This document shows, one piece after another, positions 1 to 6,522 of a DNA stretch of 10,224 bases. Both the position numbers and the translations under genes were made by a program. Position 1 is the first letter of the stretch; each line of letters starts with the position of its first letter. The notes under the pieces were generated by a model that saw only the letters and a list, made by a program, of their open reading frames with translations, was not told where the DNA came from and did not search any database. Origin of the DNA: an uncultured Prevotella sp. (lineage in GTDB: Bacteria; Bacteroidota; Bacteroidia; Bacteroidales; Bacteroidaceae); assembly GCA_905210845.1 (NCBI GenBank), contig CAJLYG010000108.1, positions 1 to 10,224 of the forward strand, read 5' to 3'.

Positions 1-440
1 AGATGTCGGCCCGCCATTTCGGCTTTGATCGCAGCCGTGAGAAAGGAGCGGGGGCAGCTGGCGGATTGGGTTATGCTTTCCTTGAATATTTGAATGCTAA
101 GGTAATGTCAGGCGCTAACTTATTGCTTGACTTGCTTCATTTTGATGATCTCTTGGCAGGAGCGGATCTTGTCGTGACGGGAGAAGGGAAGGCCGACCGC
201 CAGACGGTGATGGGGAAATTGCCGTACGTGATCTTGCAACGCTCCATGCGACAAGGCATTCCCGTTGCCTTGGTGGCAGGACAGGTCGCCGATCCTGCGG
301 TCTTGTCACGCGCAGGCTTTCGGACGATAGTCTGCATCAACCCTGAGGGAACACGGAGCGAGGAAGCCCTTCGCCCAGAGATCGCTAAAAAGAGAATGTC
401 AACCACCGTCAGTCGGTTGGTTTCGGGAGATATAATGTAA
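1..440 (+). CDS. Glycerate kinase, type 1 (C-terminal part only)
   Basis: This is the last 145 or so residues of a gene that begins before the window; the ATG at base 3 is almost certainly an internal methionine. Type-1 glycerate kinases use ATP to phosphorylate glycerate and feed it into lower glycolysis; they are cytoplasmic and usually about 370-380 residues long. Visible family signatures are the glycine-rich GAGAAGGLGYAF (residues 15-26 of the visible part), LVVTGEGKADRQTVMGKLP (56-74), which matches the family's ADLVxTGEGxxDxQTxxGKxP block, and IPVALVAGQV (86-95). The protein ends normally at a TAA. A gap of 259 bases and a promoter separate it from the next gene, so it belongs to a different transcription unit. 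No clear strong terminator follows it. The family call is firm; whether 2- or 3-phosphoglycerate is made cannot be read from this fragment. Confidence 0.9.
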   Translation, partial: MSARHFGFDRSREKGAGAAGGLGYAFLEYLNAKVMSGANLLLDLLHFDDLLAGADLVVTGEGKADRQTVMGKLPYVILQRSMRQGIPVALVAGQVADPAVLSRAGFRTIVCINPEGTRSEEALRPEIAKKRMSTTVSRLVSGDIM

Positions 441-699
441 AATAGATTCTTACCAATAAGACTTCCCTATTAGCCTATCCTAAATGGGATGAATGCCCTT
501 TCTGTTCCTTTTCGTACGGAAATGAATCTTGACAGCATCCTGTTGGGAAAGCCTAAATGATCCCCCATTTCTCGTAAAACTTTCTTAAAATAAGTGTTTA
601 GTAACATGTTTTTAATATAATTTAGGTGGATTGTTGCCCTTATCTAAAGGGAATGTTGTACTTTTGCGACAAATTTATAATTGACAAAAAGATTTTAAT
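441..699. other. Intergenic region between glycerate kinase and the bat operon
   Basis: No credible gene lies here. The first half has only weak hairpin potential, for example TTTTC-GTAC-GGAAA near 510-523, a 5-bp stem that includes a T-G pair and is not followed by a T run; I do not call a terminator. From about 575 the sequence becomes markedly A+T-rich, as is usual upstream of a Bacteroidota promoter, and the promoter at 634-666 ends the region. The gap is far longer than any gap inside the operon (1 to 65 bases), which marks the transcription-unit boundary. Confidence 0.6.
634..666 (+). promoter_or_regulatory. Probable Bacteroidota-type promoter of the bat operon
   Basis: TACTTTTG at 659-666 is an exact match to the Bacteroidota -7 consensus TAnnTTTG, which is recognised by the primary sigma factor of this phylum. 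A TTG at 634-636 (in ATTGTTG) lies 22 bases upstream and could serve as the -33 element, where TTTG or TTG is expected about 19-21 bases upstream, so the spacing is slightly long. Transcription would begin about 6-10 bases further on, near 672-676, leaving a leader of only about 25 bases before the moxR ATG at 700. The leader is A+T-rich and has no Shine-Dalgarno sequence, which is normal for this phylum. Confidence 0.6.
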
Positions 700-1695
700 A
701 TGGCAGAATCTATTGATATCCGGGAATTGAATGTCCGGATTGAACAACAAAGCGGTTTCGTTACCAACCTGAAAACAGGTATGGACCGCGTGATAGTAGG
801 ACAGAAGCATCTTGTCGACTCCTTGCTGATCTCGCTGCTAAGTGACGGGCATGTGTTGCTGGAAGGCGTCCCAGGTCTTGCCAAGACCCTTGCCATCAAG
901 ACATTGGCGCAGTTGATTGATGCCGACTACAGTCGTATCCAGTTTACTCCGGACCTCTTGCCAGCCGATGTCATCGGCACCCAGATTTATTCCCAGAAGG
1001 ACGAGTCGTTCCATGTGAAGAAAGGTCCCGTCTTTGCCAACTTCGTCTTGGCGGATGAAATCAACCGTGCCCCTGCCAAGGTGCAGAGTGCCCTCTTAGA
1101 GGCGATGCAGGAGCATCAGGTGACGATAGGGGAAGAGACCTTCCACCTGCCGAATCCTTTTCTCGTGATGGCTACCCAGAACCCGATTGAGCAGGAAGGC
1201 ACTTATCAGTTGCCGGAAGCGCAGGTCGACCGTTTCATGCTGAAGGTCGTGATCGACTATCCGACACTGGATGAGGAGAAAATGATCATCCGCGAGAATT
1301 TGGCAGGCTCCCTGCCGAAGGTCACGCCAGTGACGACAGCACAGGAGATCCTGAATGCCCGCGAGGTGGTTAACCAAGTCTATATTGACGAGAAGATCGA
1401 GCAGTATATCGCAGATATCGTCTTCGCCAGTCGTTATCCAGACCGTTATGGACTGACCGAGCTGAAGGACATGATTACCTTTGGTGGCTCTCCTCGTGCC
1501 AGCATCAATTTGGCGAAGGCAGCCCGAGCGTATGCCTTTATCAAACATCGTGGCTACGTGGTGCCAGAGGATGTGCGTGCAGTCGTGCATGATGTCATGC
1601 GCCACCGCATTGGACTTTCTTATGAGGCGGAGGCGAGCAATGTCACCAGTGAGGAGATCGTCTCGAAGATCGTCAATAAGGTAGAGGTTCCATAA
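700..1695 (+). CDS. moxR: MoxR-family AAA+ ATPase
   Basis: A 331-residue cytoplasmic AAA+ ATPase of the MoxR family, the usual length. MoxR proteins are thought to use ATP hydrolysis to remodel or activate partner complexes, typically together with VWA proteins encoded beside them. Visible motifs are Walker A GVPGLAKT (56-63), Walker B FVLADEIN (115-122), sensor 1 ATQNP (158-162), the EAQVDRF segment with its conserved arginine (173-179), and a sensor-2 type GGSPRAS (262-268), followed by the C-terminal helical lid. All the catalytic residues expected of an active ATPase are present. It is the first gene of the operon, about 25 bases downstream of the inferred transcription start. Its stop is 37 bases before the TTG start of the DUF58 gene. 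The ATG at 700 fits the position of the promoter and the normal N-terminus of the family. The family is certain; its substrate is not known. Confidence 0.95.
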   Translation: MAESIDIRELNVRIEQQSGFVTNLKTGMDRVIVGQKHLVDSLLISLLSDGHVLLEGVPGLAKTLAIKTLAQLIDADYSRIQFTPDLLPADVIGTQIYSQKDESFHVKKGPVFANFVLADEINRAPAKVQSALLEAMQEHQVTIGEETFHLPNPFLVMATQNPIEQEGTYQLPEAQVDRFMLKVVIDYPTLDEEKMIIRENLAGSLPKVTPVTTAQEILNAREVVNQVYIDEKIEQYIADIVFASRYPDRYGLTELKDMITFGGSPRASINLAKAARAYAFIKHRGYVVPEDVRAVVHDVMRHRIGLSYEAEASNVTSEEIVSKIVNKVEVP

Positions 1696-1732
1696 GGTTC
1701 CATTCTGTTGTTGTCAGATAAATCATGATCAA

Positions 1733-2602
1733 TTGGAAACGTCTGAGATATTAAAGAAAGTACGGAAGATCGAGATCAAGACCCGTGGACTGAGTCAGAA
1801 CATCTTCGCAGGACAGTACCACTCTGCCTTCAAGGGGAGGGGTATGGCCTTCTCGGAGGTGCGCGAATATCAGTTCGGGGATGATGTCCGTGACATCGAC
1901 TGGAACGTGACCGCCCGCTTCCATCGCCCGTACGTGAAGGTATTCGAGGAAGAGCGCGAGCTGACGGTGATGCTGTTGATCGATGTGTCCGGCTCCCTCG
2001 ACTTCGGGACGGCGCGTCAGATGAAGAAGGACATGGTGACCGAGATCGCGGCAACGCTTGCGTTCAGCGCTATCCAGAATAATGACAAGATCGGCGTGAT
2101 CTTCTTTTCCGACAGGATCGAGAAGTATATCCCCCCGAAGAAAGGGCGCAAGCACATCCTTTATATTATCCGTGAGATGCTCGACTTTCATCCTCAGAGC
2201 CCCAAGACAGACATTGGCATGGCCGTGGAATACCTCACGCGGGTCATGAAGCGTCGTTGTACGGCGTTTGTCCTGAGCGATTTCTATACACGGGCGGATT
2301 TCACGAAGCCCCTGCAGATTGCCAATTCAAAGCATGATGTGGTAGCCATACAGGTGTATGACCCCCGTGCGAAGATGCTGCCTGATATCGGGTTGATGAA
2401 GGTGAAGGATGCGGAGACCGGACATGAGATGTTCATCGATACGTCCAACAAGAAGCTCCGCCTGGCGCACACGCGCTATTGGATGCAACGGGAGGAAAGC
2501 CTTAGGCAGACCTTTGCCAAGAGCAAGGTCGACTGGACTTCCATTGCCACCAATGAGGATTACGTAAAGTCGATGATGTTGCTGTTCGCACAACGTGGAT
2601 AA
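1733..2602 (+). CDS. DUF58 / VWA-fold protein, partner of MoxR, TTG start
   Basis: A 289-residue DUF58 protein with no signal peptide or membrane segment, so cytoplasmic. The DUF58 hallmark, GRGMAFSEVREYQFGD followed by DVRDIDWNVTAR, spans residues 35-62. A VWA-like fold follows, with a complete MIDAS metal site: D84-x-S86-x-S88 (DVSGS), T159 (KTDIG) and D182 (LSDF). DUF58 proteins are regularly encoded beside MoxR ATPases and are the likely direct partner of the ATPase here. The start is TTG. No in-frame ATG exists near the N-terminus; the next methionines, such as M38, lie inside the conserved signature, while METSEILKKVRKIEIKTRG reads like the usual N-terminus of Bacteroidales homologues (from memory). 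A short out-of-frame ORF (1725-1754) overlaps the start. The gap to the following gene is 3 bases, so the two are probably translationally coupled. Confidence 0.93.
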   Translation: METSEILKKVRKIEIKTRGLSQNIFAGQYHSAFKGRGMAFSEVREYQFGDDVRDIDWNVTARFHRPYVKVFEEERELTVMLLIDVSGSLDFGTARQMKKDMVTEIAATLAFSAIQNNDKIGVIFFSDRIEKYIPPKKGRKHILYIIREMLDFHPQSPKTDIGMAVEYLTRVMKRRCTAFVLSDFYTRADFTKPLQIANSKHDVVAIQVYDPRAKMLPDIGLMKVKDAETGHEMFIDTSNKKLRLAHTRYWMQREESLRQTFAKSKVDWTSIATNEDYVKSMMLLFAQRG

Positions 2603-2605
2603 AGT

Positions 2606-3679
2606 ATGAAGAAAGTAGGAATTATCATAGTAGGACTGCTGCTGGCACTGACAGCTGTCGCGCAAGAGATTGCAGTAGAGCAGAAGATAGACTCTATTGC
2701 CATCTTGATTGGGCAGCAAGCGCACATGACGGTGGGCGTCACTGCCAAGAAAGGGCAGCATGTCGTCTTCCCTCAGTTCAAGCGCACCCAGCAGATCACG
2801 CCAGGCGTTGAAGTCTTGGAATCGACCCCTGCGGACACCACATCCTTGGACAATGGGATGATGAAAGTGCAGAAGACCTATACCCTCACCAGTTTCGATG
2901 AGAAGCTCTATGCCATCCCAGGCATGAAAGTGAAGGTGGATGGGAAAAGTTATGCAGCCAACCCGGCAGCCCTGAAGGTCATCACCGTGGATGTGGATAC
3001 CTTGCACCCTAATCAGTTCTATCCTCCCAAGGATGTGCAGGACAATCCTTTCCTCTGGAGTGAATGGAGTGGCGTGTTTTGGTTGAGCGTTCTCATGCTA
3101 TTGCTTTGTGGGGTAGGCTATTATCTCTTTATCCGACTGCGTGAGAACAAGCCGATCATCACGCATGTGAGGTTTGTCAAGAGACTGCTTCCCCATCAGC
3201 GTGCCCTGAATGCAATCGACCAGATCAAGGCAGCGCATTTGAGCACGTCGGAAGACCAAAAGACATACTACACGCAGTTGACCGATACCATCCGTCAGTA
3301 TATCAATGAGCGGTTTGGGTTCAATGCCATGGAGATGACCTCCTCGGAGATCATCGACCGCCTGCAGCATACCGGCGACCAGAAGATGATGGATGAGCTG
3401 AAGGAACTGTTCCAGACCGCCGATCTGGTGAAGTTTGCAAAATATTCGACTTTGATTAATGAGAACGACTTGAACTTGGTGAATGCCATCAACTTCATCG
3501 ACCAGACGAAGATAGAAGGCGAGGAGACCACGGAGAAGATCGTTCCGAAACTGAGTGAGGAAGACAAGCGGACCCGTCATGCGCGGATCACCATTAAGTC
3601 GCTCATATATGTTATCTTGGCGATTGTGATCGCCCTGTTGGTCTATGTACTGATCCGGGTGACCCAGTTGTCGATGTAA
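2606..3679 (+). CDS. Bat-operon membrane protein with BatD-like C-terminal helical domain
   Basis: I do not know a gene name for this 357-residue protein. It has a signal peptide (residues 1-19, hydrophobic core GIIIVGLLLALTAVA, likely cut before Q20). A beta-rich periplasmic domain follows (about 20-150), then a membrane segment (about 155-177, FWLSVLMLLLCGVGYYLFI), a helical cytoplasmic domain (about 180-300) and a second membrane segment (about 332-350). The helical domain, with YTQLTDTIRQYINERFGFNAME and TADLVKFAKYSTL, resembles the domain just after the membrane helix of BatD in this same operon (about residues 500-600), in pattern and in short matches. This overall plan (secreted beta domain, helix, helical bundle) resembles a reduced BatD with an added C-terminal anchor. 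It sits 3 bases after the DUF58 gene and 12 before batA. A part in a MoxR/VWA membrane complex is inference from context. Confidence 0.85.
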   Translation: MKKVGIIIVGLLLALTAVAQEIAVEQKIDSIAILIGQQAHMTVGVTAKKGQHVVFPQFKRTQQITPGVEVLESTPADTTSLDNGMMKVQKTYTLTSFDEKLYAIPGMKVKVDGKSYAANPAALKVITVDVDTLHPNQFYPPKDVQDNPFLWSEWSGVFWLSVLMLLLCGVGYYLFIRLRENKPIITHVRFVKRLLPHQRALNAIDQIKAAHLSTSEDQKTYYTQLTDTIRQYINERFGFNAMEMTSSEIIDRLQHTGDQKMMDELKELFQTADLVKFAKYSTLINENDLNLVNAINFIDQTKIEGEETTEKIVPKLSEEDKRTRHARITIKSLIYVILAIVIALLVYVLIRVTQLSM

Positions 3680-3691
3680 GTACTTTGAACC

Positions 3692-4690
3692 ATGGAATTT
3701 GTAAATAAAGAATATTTCCTGCTGCTCCTGCTCTTGATACCCTATATCCTGTGGTATTTCCTCTACAGGAAGAAGAGTGAGCCGACGATGCGGTTGAGCG
3801 ATACCTATATCTATCGCTTCGCACCGAAGAGCTGGCGCATCAGGCTGACCCACATGCCGATGTTGTTGAGGTGTATCACCTTTACGCTCATCGTTGTGAT
3901 TTTAGCAAGGCCCCAGACTCGCAATTCCTGGGACAACAGAACGACGGAAGGCATTGATATCATGCTTGCGATGGACGTATCTACGTCGATGTTGGCAGAA
4001 GACCTGAAGCCGAATCGCATCGAGGCTGCCAAGAATGTGGCGGCAGAGTTTATCTCCGGTCGTCCAGATGATAATATTGGCTTGACCATCTTTGCCGGTG
4101 AGGCTTTCACCCAATGCCCGATGACCACCGACCATGCCTCCTTGCTGAACCTCCTGCAGAATGTCCGTACAGACATTGCCGCGCGCGGCTTGATCCAAGA
4201 CGGTACGGCTGTGGGTATGGGACTTGCCAATGCCATCAGTCGACTGAAGGGCTCCAAGGCCAAGAGCAAGGTTGTCATCCTGCTTACCGATGGAAGCAAT
4301 AACATGGGTGACATCTCTCCGATGACGGCAGCACAGATTGCCAAGAGCTTAGGTATCCGCGTCTATACGATTGCCGTGGGCTCCAACAAGGTGGCTCCTT
4401 ATCCCGTTCCCGTGGGAGGGCATATCGAGTATATCAAGATGCCGGTAGACATCGACACGAAGACCTTGAGCGACATTGCCGCCACGACAGATGGCAACAC
4501 CTATCGTGCAACGAATAACAGACAGTTGAAACAGATCTATAAGGACATCGACAAGTTGGAGAAGACGAAGATGAGCGTCAAGAAGTTCTCCAAGCGCTAT
4601 GAGGCTTACCAGCCCTTCGCCATCGCTGCCTTTATCTGTATGTTGTTGGAAATCCTGCTGAGGACAACCGTCTTGCGCAGGATCCCGTAG
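3692..4690 (+). CDS. batA: BatA, membrane-anchored VWA protein
   Basis: A 332-residue VWA protein, the usual length for BatA. An N-terminal hydrophobic helix (residues 8-25) and a second (about 56-72) precede the VWA domain, and a C-terminal helix (about 308-324) closes the protein. ARPQT (72-76) follows the second helix, as in this family. The MIDAS site is complete: DVSTS (D95, S97, S99), T172 in DGTAVG and D200 in LLTDGSN. VWA domains of this kind bind a divalent metal and make protein-protein contacts. BatA belongs to the Bacteroides aerotolerance cluster, first linked to oxygen tolerance in B. fragilis; the molecular role is unresolved. The ATG at 3692 gives the expected N-terminal anchor and lies 12 bases after the preceding stop. 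It is paralogous to the next gene, batB, with the same order of helices and motifs. Confidence 0.95.
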   Translation: MEFVNKEYFLLLLLLIPYILWYFLYRKKSEPTMRLSDTYIYRFAPKSWRIRLTHMPMLLRCITFTLIVVILARPQTRNSWDNRTTEGIDIMLAMDVSTSMLAEDLKPNRIEAAKNVAAEFISGRPDDNIGLTIFAGEAFTQCPMTTDHASLLNLLQNVRTDIAARGLIQDGTAVGMGLANAISRLKGSKAKSKVVILLTDGSNNMGDISPMTAAQIAKSLGIRVYTIAVGSNKVAPYPVPVGGHIEYIKMPVDIDTKTLSDIAATTDGNTYRATNNRQLKQIYKDIDKLEKTKMSVKKFSKRYEAYQPFAIAAFICMLLEILLRTTVLRRIP

Positions 4691-4703
4691 AATCATAAGA
4701 AAG

Positions 4704-5726
4704 ATGTTTAGATTTGAAGACCCTGTATATCTCTGGCTGCTATGGATCATACCCGTTTTGGCGTTGATCCGGTTGATTGGCTGGAGACAAAGAATAAAGA
4801 AACTTCGTAAGTTTGGTGACCCCAGCTTATTGAAGGACTTGATGCCGGATGTGTCGAAGTATCGTCCGACGGTGAAGTTCTGGCTCATGCAGGCAGCCCT
4901 TGCCCTGCTCATCGTGATGATTGCGCGCCCGCAAACGGGCTCCAAGATCTCACATGAGAAAAGGCATGGCATCGAGACCATGATCTGCCTGGATATCAGC
5001 AATTCCATGAAGTGCGAGGATGTCATCCCCTCACGGTTGGATAAAAGCAAACTGTTAGTGGAGAACATGGTAGACCATTTCACCAACGACCGCATTGGCT
5101 TGATCGTGTTTGCCGGTGATGCCTTTGTACAGTTGCCAATCACTTCGGATTATGTGTCGGCGAAGATGTTCCTCCAGAATATAGACCCATCGCTGATTGC
5201 CACACAAGGTACGGATATCGGTCATGCCATCCAGTTGGCAATGAATTCTTTCACGCAACAGGATAAGGTGGGCAAGGCCATTATCGTGATCACCGATGGT
5301 GAGGATCATGAGGGTGGGGCAGTGGAAGCTGCCAAAGCTGCCAAGAAAAAAGGCATCAACGTCTTTATCCTTGGCGTCGGCAGCAGTCAAGGGGCTCCTA
5401 TCCCTGATGGGAACGGTGGTTACATGAAGGATCGCAATGGGCAGACGGTGCTCACCCATCTCAATGAACAGATGTGCCAGCAATTGGCACAGGCAGGAAG
5501 TGGGAAGTATATCCATGTGGATAATACCAGTTCCGCGCAAGAACAATTGAATGACGCACTGACGAAGTTGCAGCAAGGTGAAACGCAAAGCGTGATCTAC
5601 AGTGAATACGATGAACAGTTCCAGGCATTCGGTATCTTGGTTATCCTGTTGTTGATCCTTGAGATCTGTATTTTGGAATCGAAGAATCCGTTGCTCAAGA
5701 ATGTCAAGTTATTCAAGAAGAAATAG
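4704..5726 (+). CDS. batB: BatB, membrane-anchored VWA protein
   Basis: A 340-residue VWA protein paralogous to BatA. It has a membrane helix at about 7-25, a second at about 58-74, ARPQTGS at 74-80, the VWA domain, and a C-terminal helix at about 307-324 followed by a basic tail ending in KLFKKK. The MIDAS residues are all present: DISNS (D97, S99, S101), T170 in QGTDIG and D198 in ITDGED. IVFAGDAFVQLPITSD (134-149) is the conserved core strand-loop also seen in BatA as TIFAGEAFTQCPMTTD. The gene lies 13 bases after batA. An A/G-rich AAGAAAG just before the ATG may help initiation. BatA and BatB probably form a membrane pair that the MoxR ATPase acts on, which is inference from family knowledge. 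Confidence 0.95.
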   Translation: MFRFEDPVYLWLLWIIPVLALIRLIGWRQRIKKLRKFGDPSLLKDLMPDVSKYRPTVKFWLMQAALALLIVMIARPQTGSKISHEKRHGIETMICLDISNSMKCEDVIPSRLDKSKLLVENMVDHFTNDRIGLIVFAGDAFVQLPITSDYVSAKMFLQNIDPSLIATQGTDIGHAIQLAMNSFTQQDKVGKAIIVITDGEDHEGGAVEAAKAAKKKGINVFILGVGSSQGAPIPDGNGGYMKDRNGQTVLTHLNEQMCQQLAQAGSGKYIHVDNTSSAQEQLNDALTKLQQGETQSVIYSEYDEQFQAFGILVILLLILEICILESKNPLLKNVKLFKKK

Positions 5727-5740
5727 CACAGAGAAAGTCC

Positions 5741-6457
5741 ATGCTCAAAGTTGATGGTTCAATGAAGAATAGATATTTACATATTTTGGTATTGTGGGTC
5801 GCCTTGATGGCGTTTGCCCTCGACGGAATGGCACAAAACGACAGACAACTGATCCGCCAAGGAAACAGGCTGTTCCGTCAGCAGCAGTATGCCAAGGCAG
5901 AGGTGGAGTATCGGAAGGCCATTGGGAAGAACGCAGGGAATGCCCAGGCTTACTATAATTTAGGTTGCGCCCTTCAGGCACAGCAGAAAGATTCTGCCGC
6001 CATCATCCAATACCAGAAGTCTGCACAGTTGGAAAAAGGCAAGGTGCGCAAGGCAAAGGTCTACCATAATATAGGGACGATCTGCCAGGGGCACCAGATG
6101 TTCGGCGAGGCAATCCAAGCCTATGAGGAGTCATTGCGCAACAATCCCAATGACAACCAGACCCGCTATAACCTAGCGCTTTGCAAGCGTCAGCAGAAAA
6201 ACCAGAAGAAGAATGGCGGGGGCAAGAACAAGAAGAACAAGGATCAAAAGAAGGATAAGGATAAACAGAATAAGAACCAGAATAAGGATCAGGACAAAAA
6301 GAACCAGCAGAAGCAGCAACAGCCTAAAGAGCAGATGAGCAAGGATAATGCTGAACAGCTCCTGAATGCTGCCATGCAGGAAGAACAGGCCACACAGCAG
6401 CGCCTGAAGAAAGCCATGCAGCAGCCCCGGCGGCGTACGCTCCAGCAGAACTGGTAG
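5741..6457 (+). CDS. batC: BatC, secreted TPR protein with Lys/Asn/Gln-rich linker
   Basis: A 238-residue protein (231 from the alternative start). It carries a signal peptide (hydrophobic YLHILVLWVALMAFAL, about 12-27, likely cut after GMA), so its TPR part should be periplasmic. Three TPR-like helical pairs run from about 35 to 140, for example AEVEYRKAIGKNAGNAQAYY and EAIQAYEESLRNNPNDNQTR. Residues about 151-198 are a charged low-complexity stretch of Lys, Asn, Gln and Asp. The C-terminal block NAEQLLNAAMQEEQATQQRL ending in NW is typical of BatC. The ATG at 5741 lies 14 bases after batB, in line with the other gaps here, and is preceded by GAGAAAG; the ATG at 5762 (MKNRYLHIL) would give a more conventional signal peptide and may be the true start. 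TPRs serve as docking surfaces. A 65-base gap follows. Confidence 0.92.
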   Translation: MLKVDGSMKNRYLHILVLWVALMAFALDGMAQNDRQLIRQGNRLFRQQQYAKAEVEYRKAIGKNAGNAQAYYNLGCALQAQQKDSAAIIQYQKSAQLEKGKVRKAKVYHNIGTICQGHQMFGEAIQAYEESLRNNPNDNQTRYNLALCKRQQKNQKKNGGGKNKKNKDQKKDKDKQNKNQNKDQDKKNQQKQQQPKEQMSKDNAEQLLNAAMQEEQATQQRLKKAMQQPRRRTLQQNW

Positions 6458-6522
6458 GAATGGCTCCGTTCCTTCTTTCGGGCTTCTCATGATAGATTCT
6501 TTTACAGTTATAGGTTGAGAAT
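6458..6522. other. 65-base gap between batC and batD with weak hairpin
   Basis: This is the longest gap inside the operon. A short hairpin can form at 6457-6472, overlapping the last base of the batC stop: arms GGAATG and CGTTCC, loop GCTC, 6 base pairs including one T-G pair. It is followed by a pyrimidine-rich TTCTTTCGGGCTTCTC rather than a clean T run. It could act as a partial attenuator or an RNA-stability element, or be chance. No exact TAnnTTTG is present, so there is no sound evidence for a separate batD promoter; the nearest resemblance is TAGGTTGA just before the ATG. Confidence 0.3.

Noticed and set aside
3..5. ATG at the very start of the window as the start of the glycerate kinase gene
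   Set aside because: The reading frame begins in the middle of the family's C-terminal half; at 145 residues it would be less than half of the normal length. It is an internal methionine of a gene cut by the window edge.
510..523. Rho-independent terminator after the glycerate kinase gene
   Set aside because: The best stem is 5 bp with a T-G pair and no T run follows; other stems in 441-560 are only 4 bp.
2327..3007. 226-residue reverse-strand ORF opposite the DUF58 gene and its neighbour
   Set aside because: It crosses a gene boundary on the other strand and has no recognisable motif or promoter; the forward genes explain the region.
3098..3853. 251-residue reverse-strand ORF opposite the unnamed membrane protein and batA
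   Set aside because: It spans the end of one well-supported gene and the start of another, has no recognisable domain and is rich in His/Gln as expected from reading codon complements. It is a shadow.
4349..5143. 264-residue reverse-strand ORF opposite batA and batB
   Set aside because: It lies wholly opposite VWA-coding sequence with intact MIDAS motifs, crosses the batA-batB boundary and shows no domain of its own.
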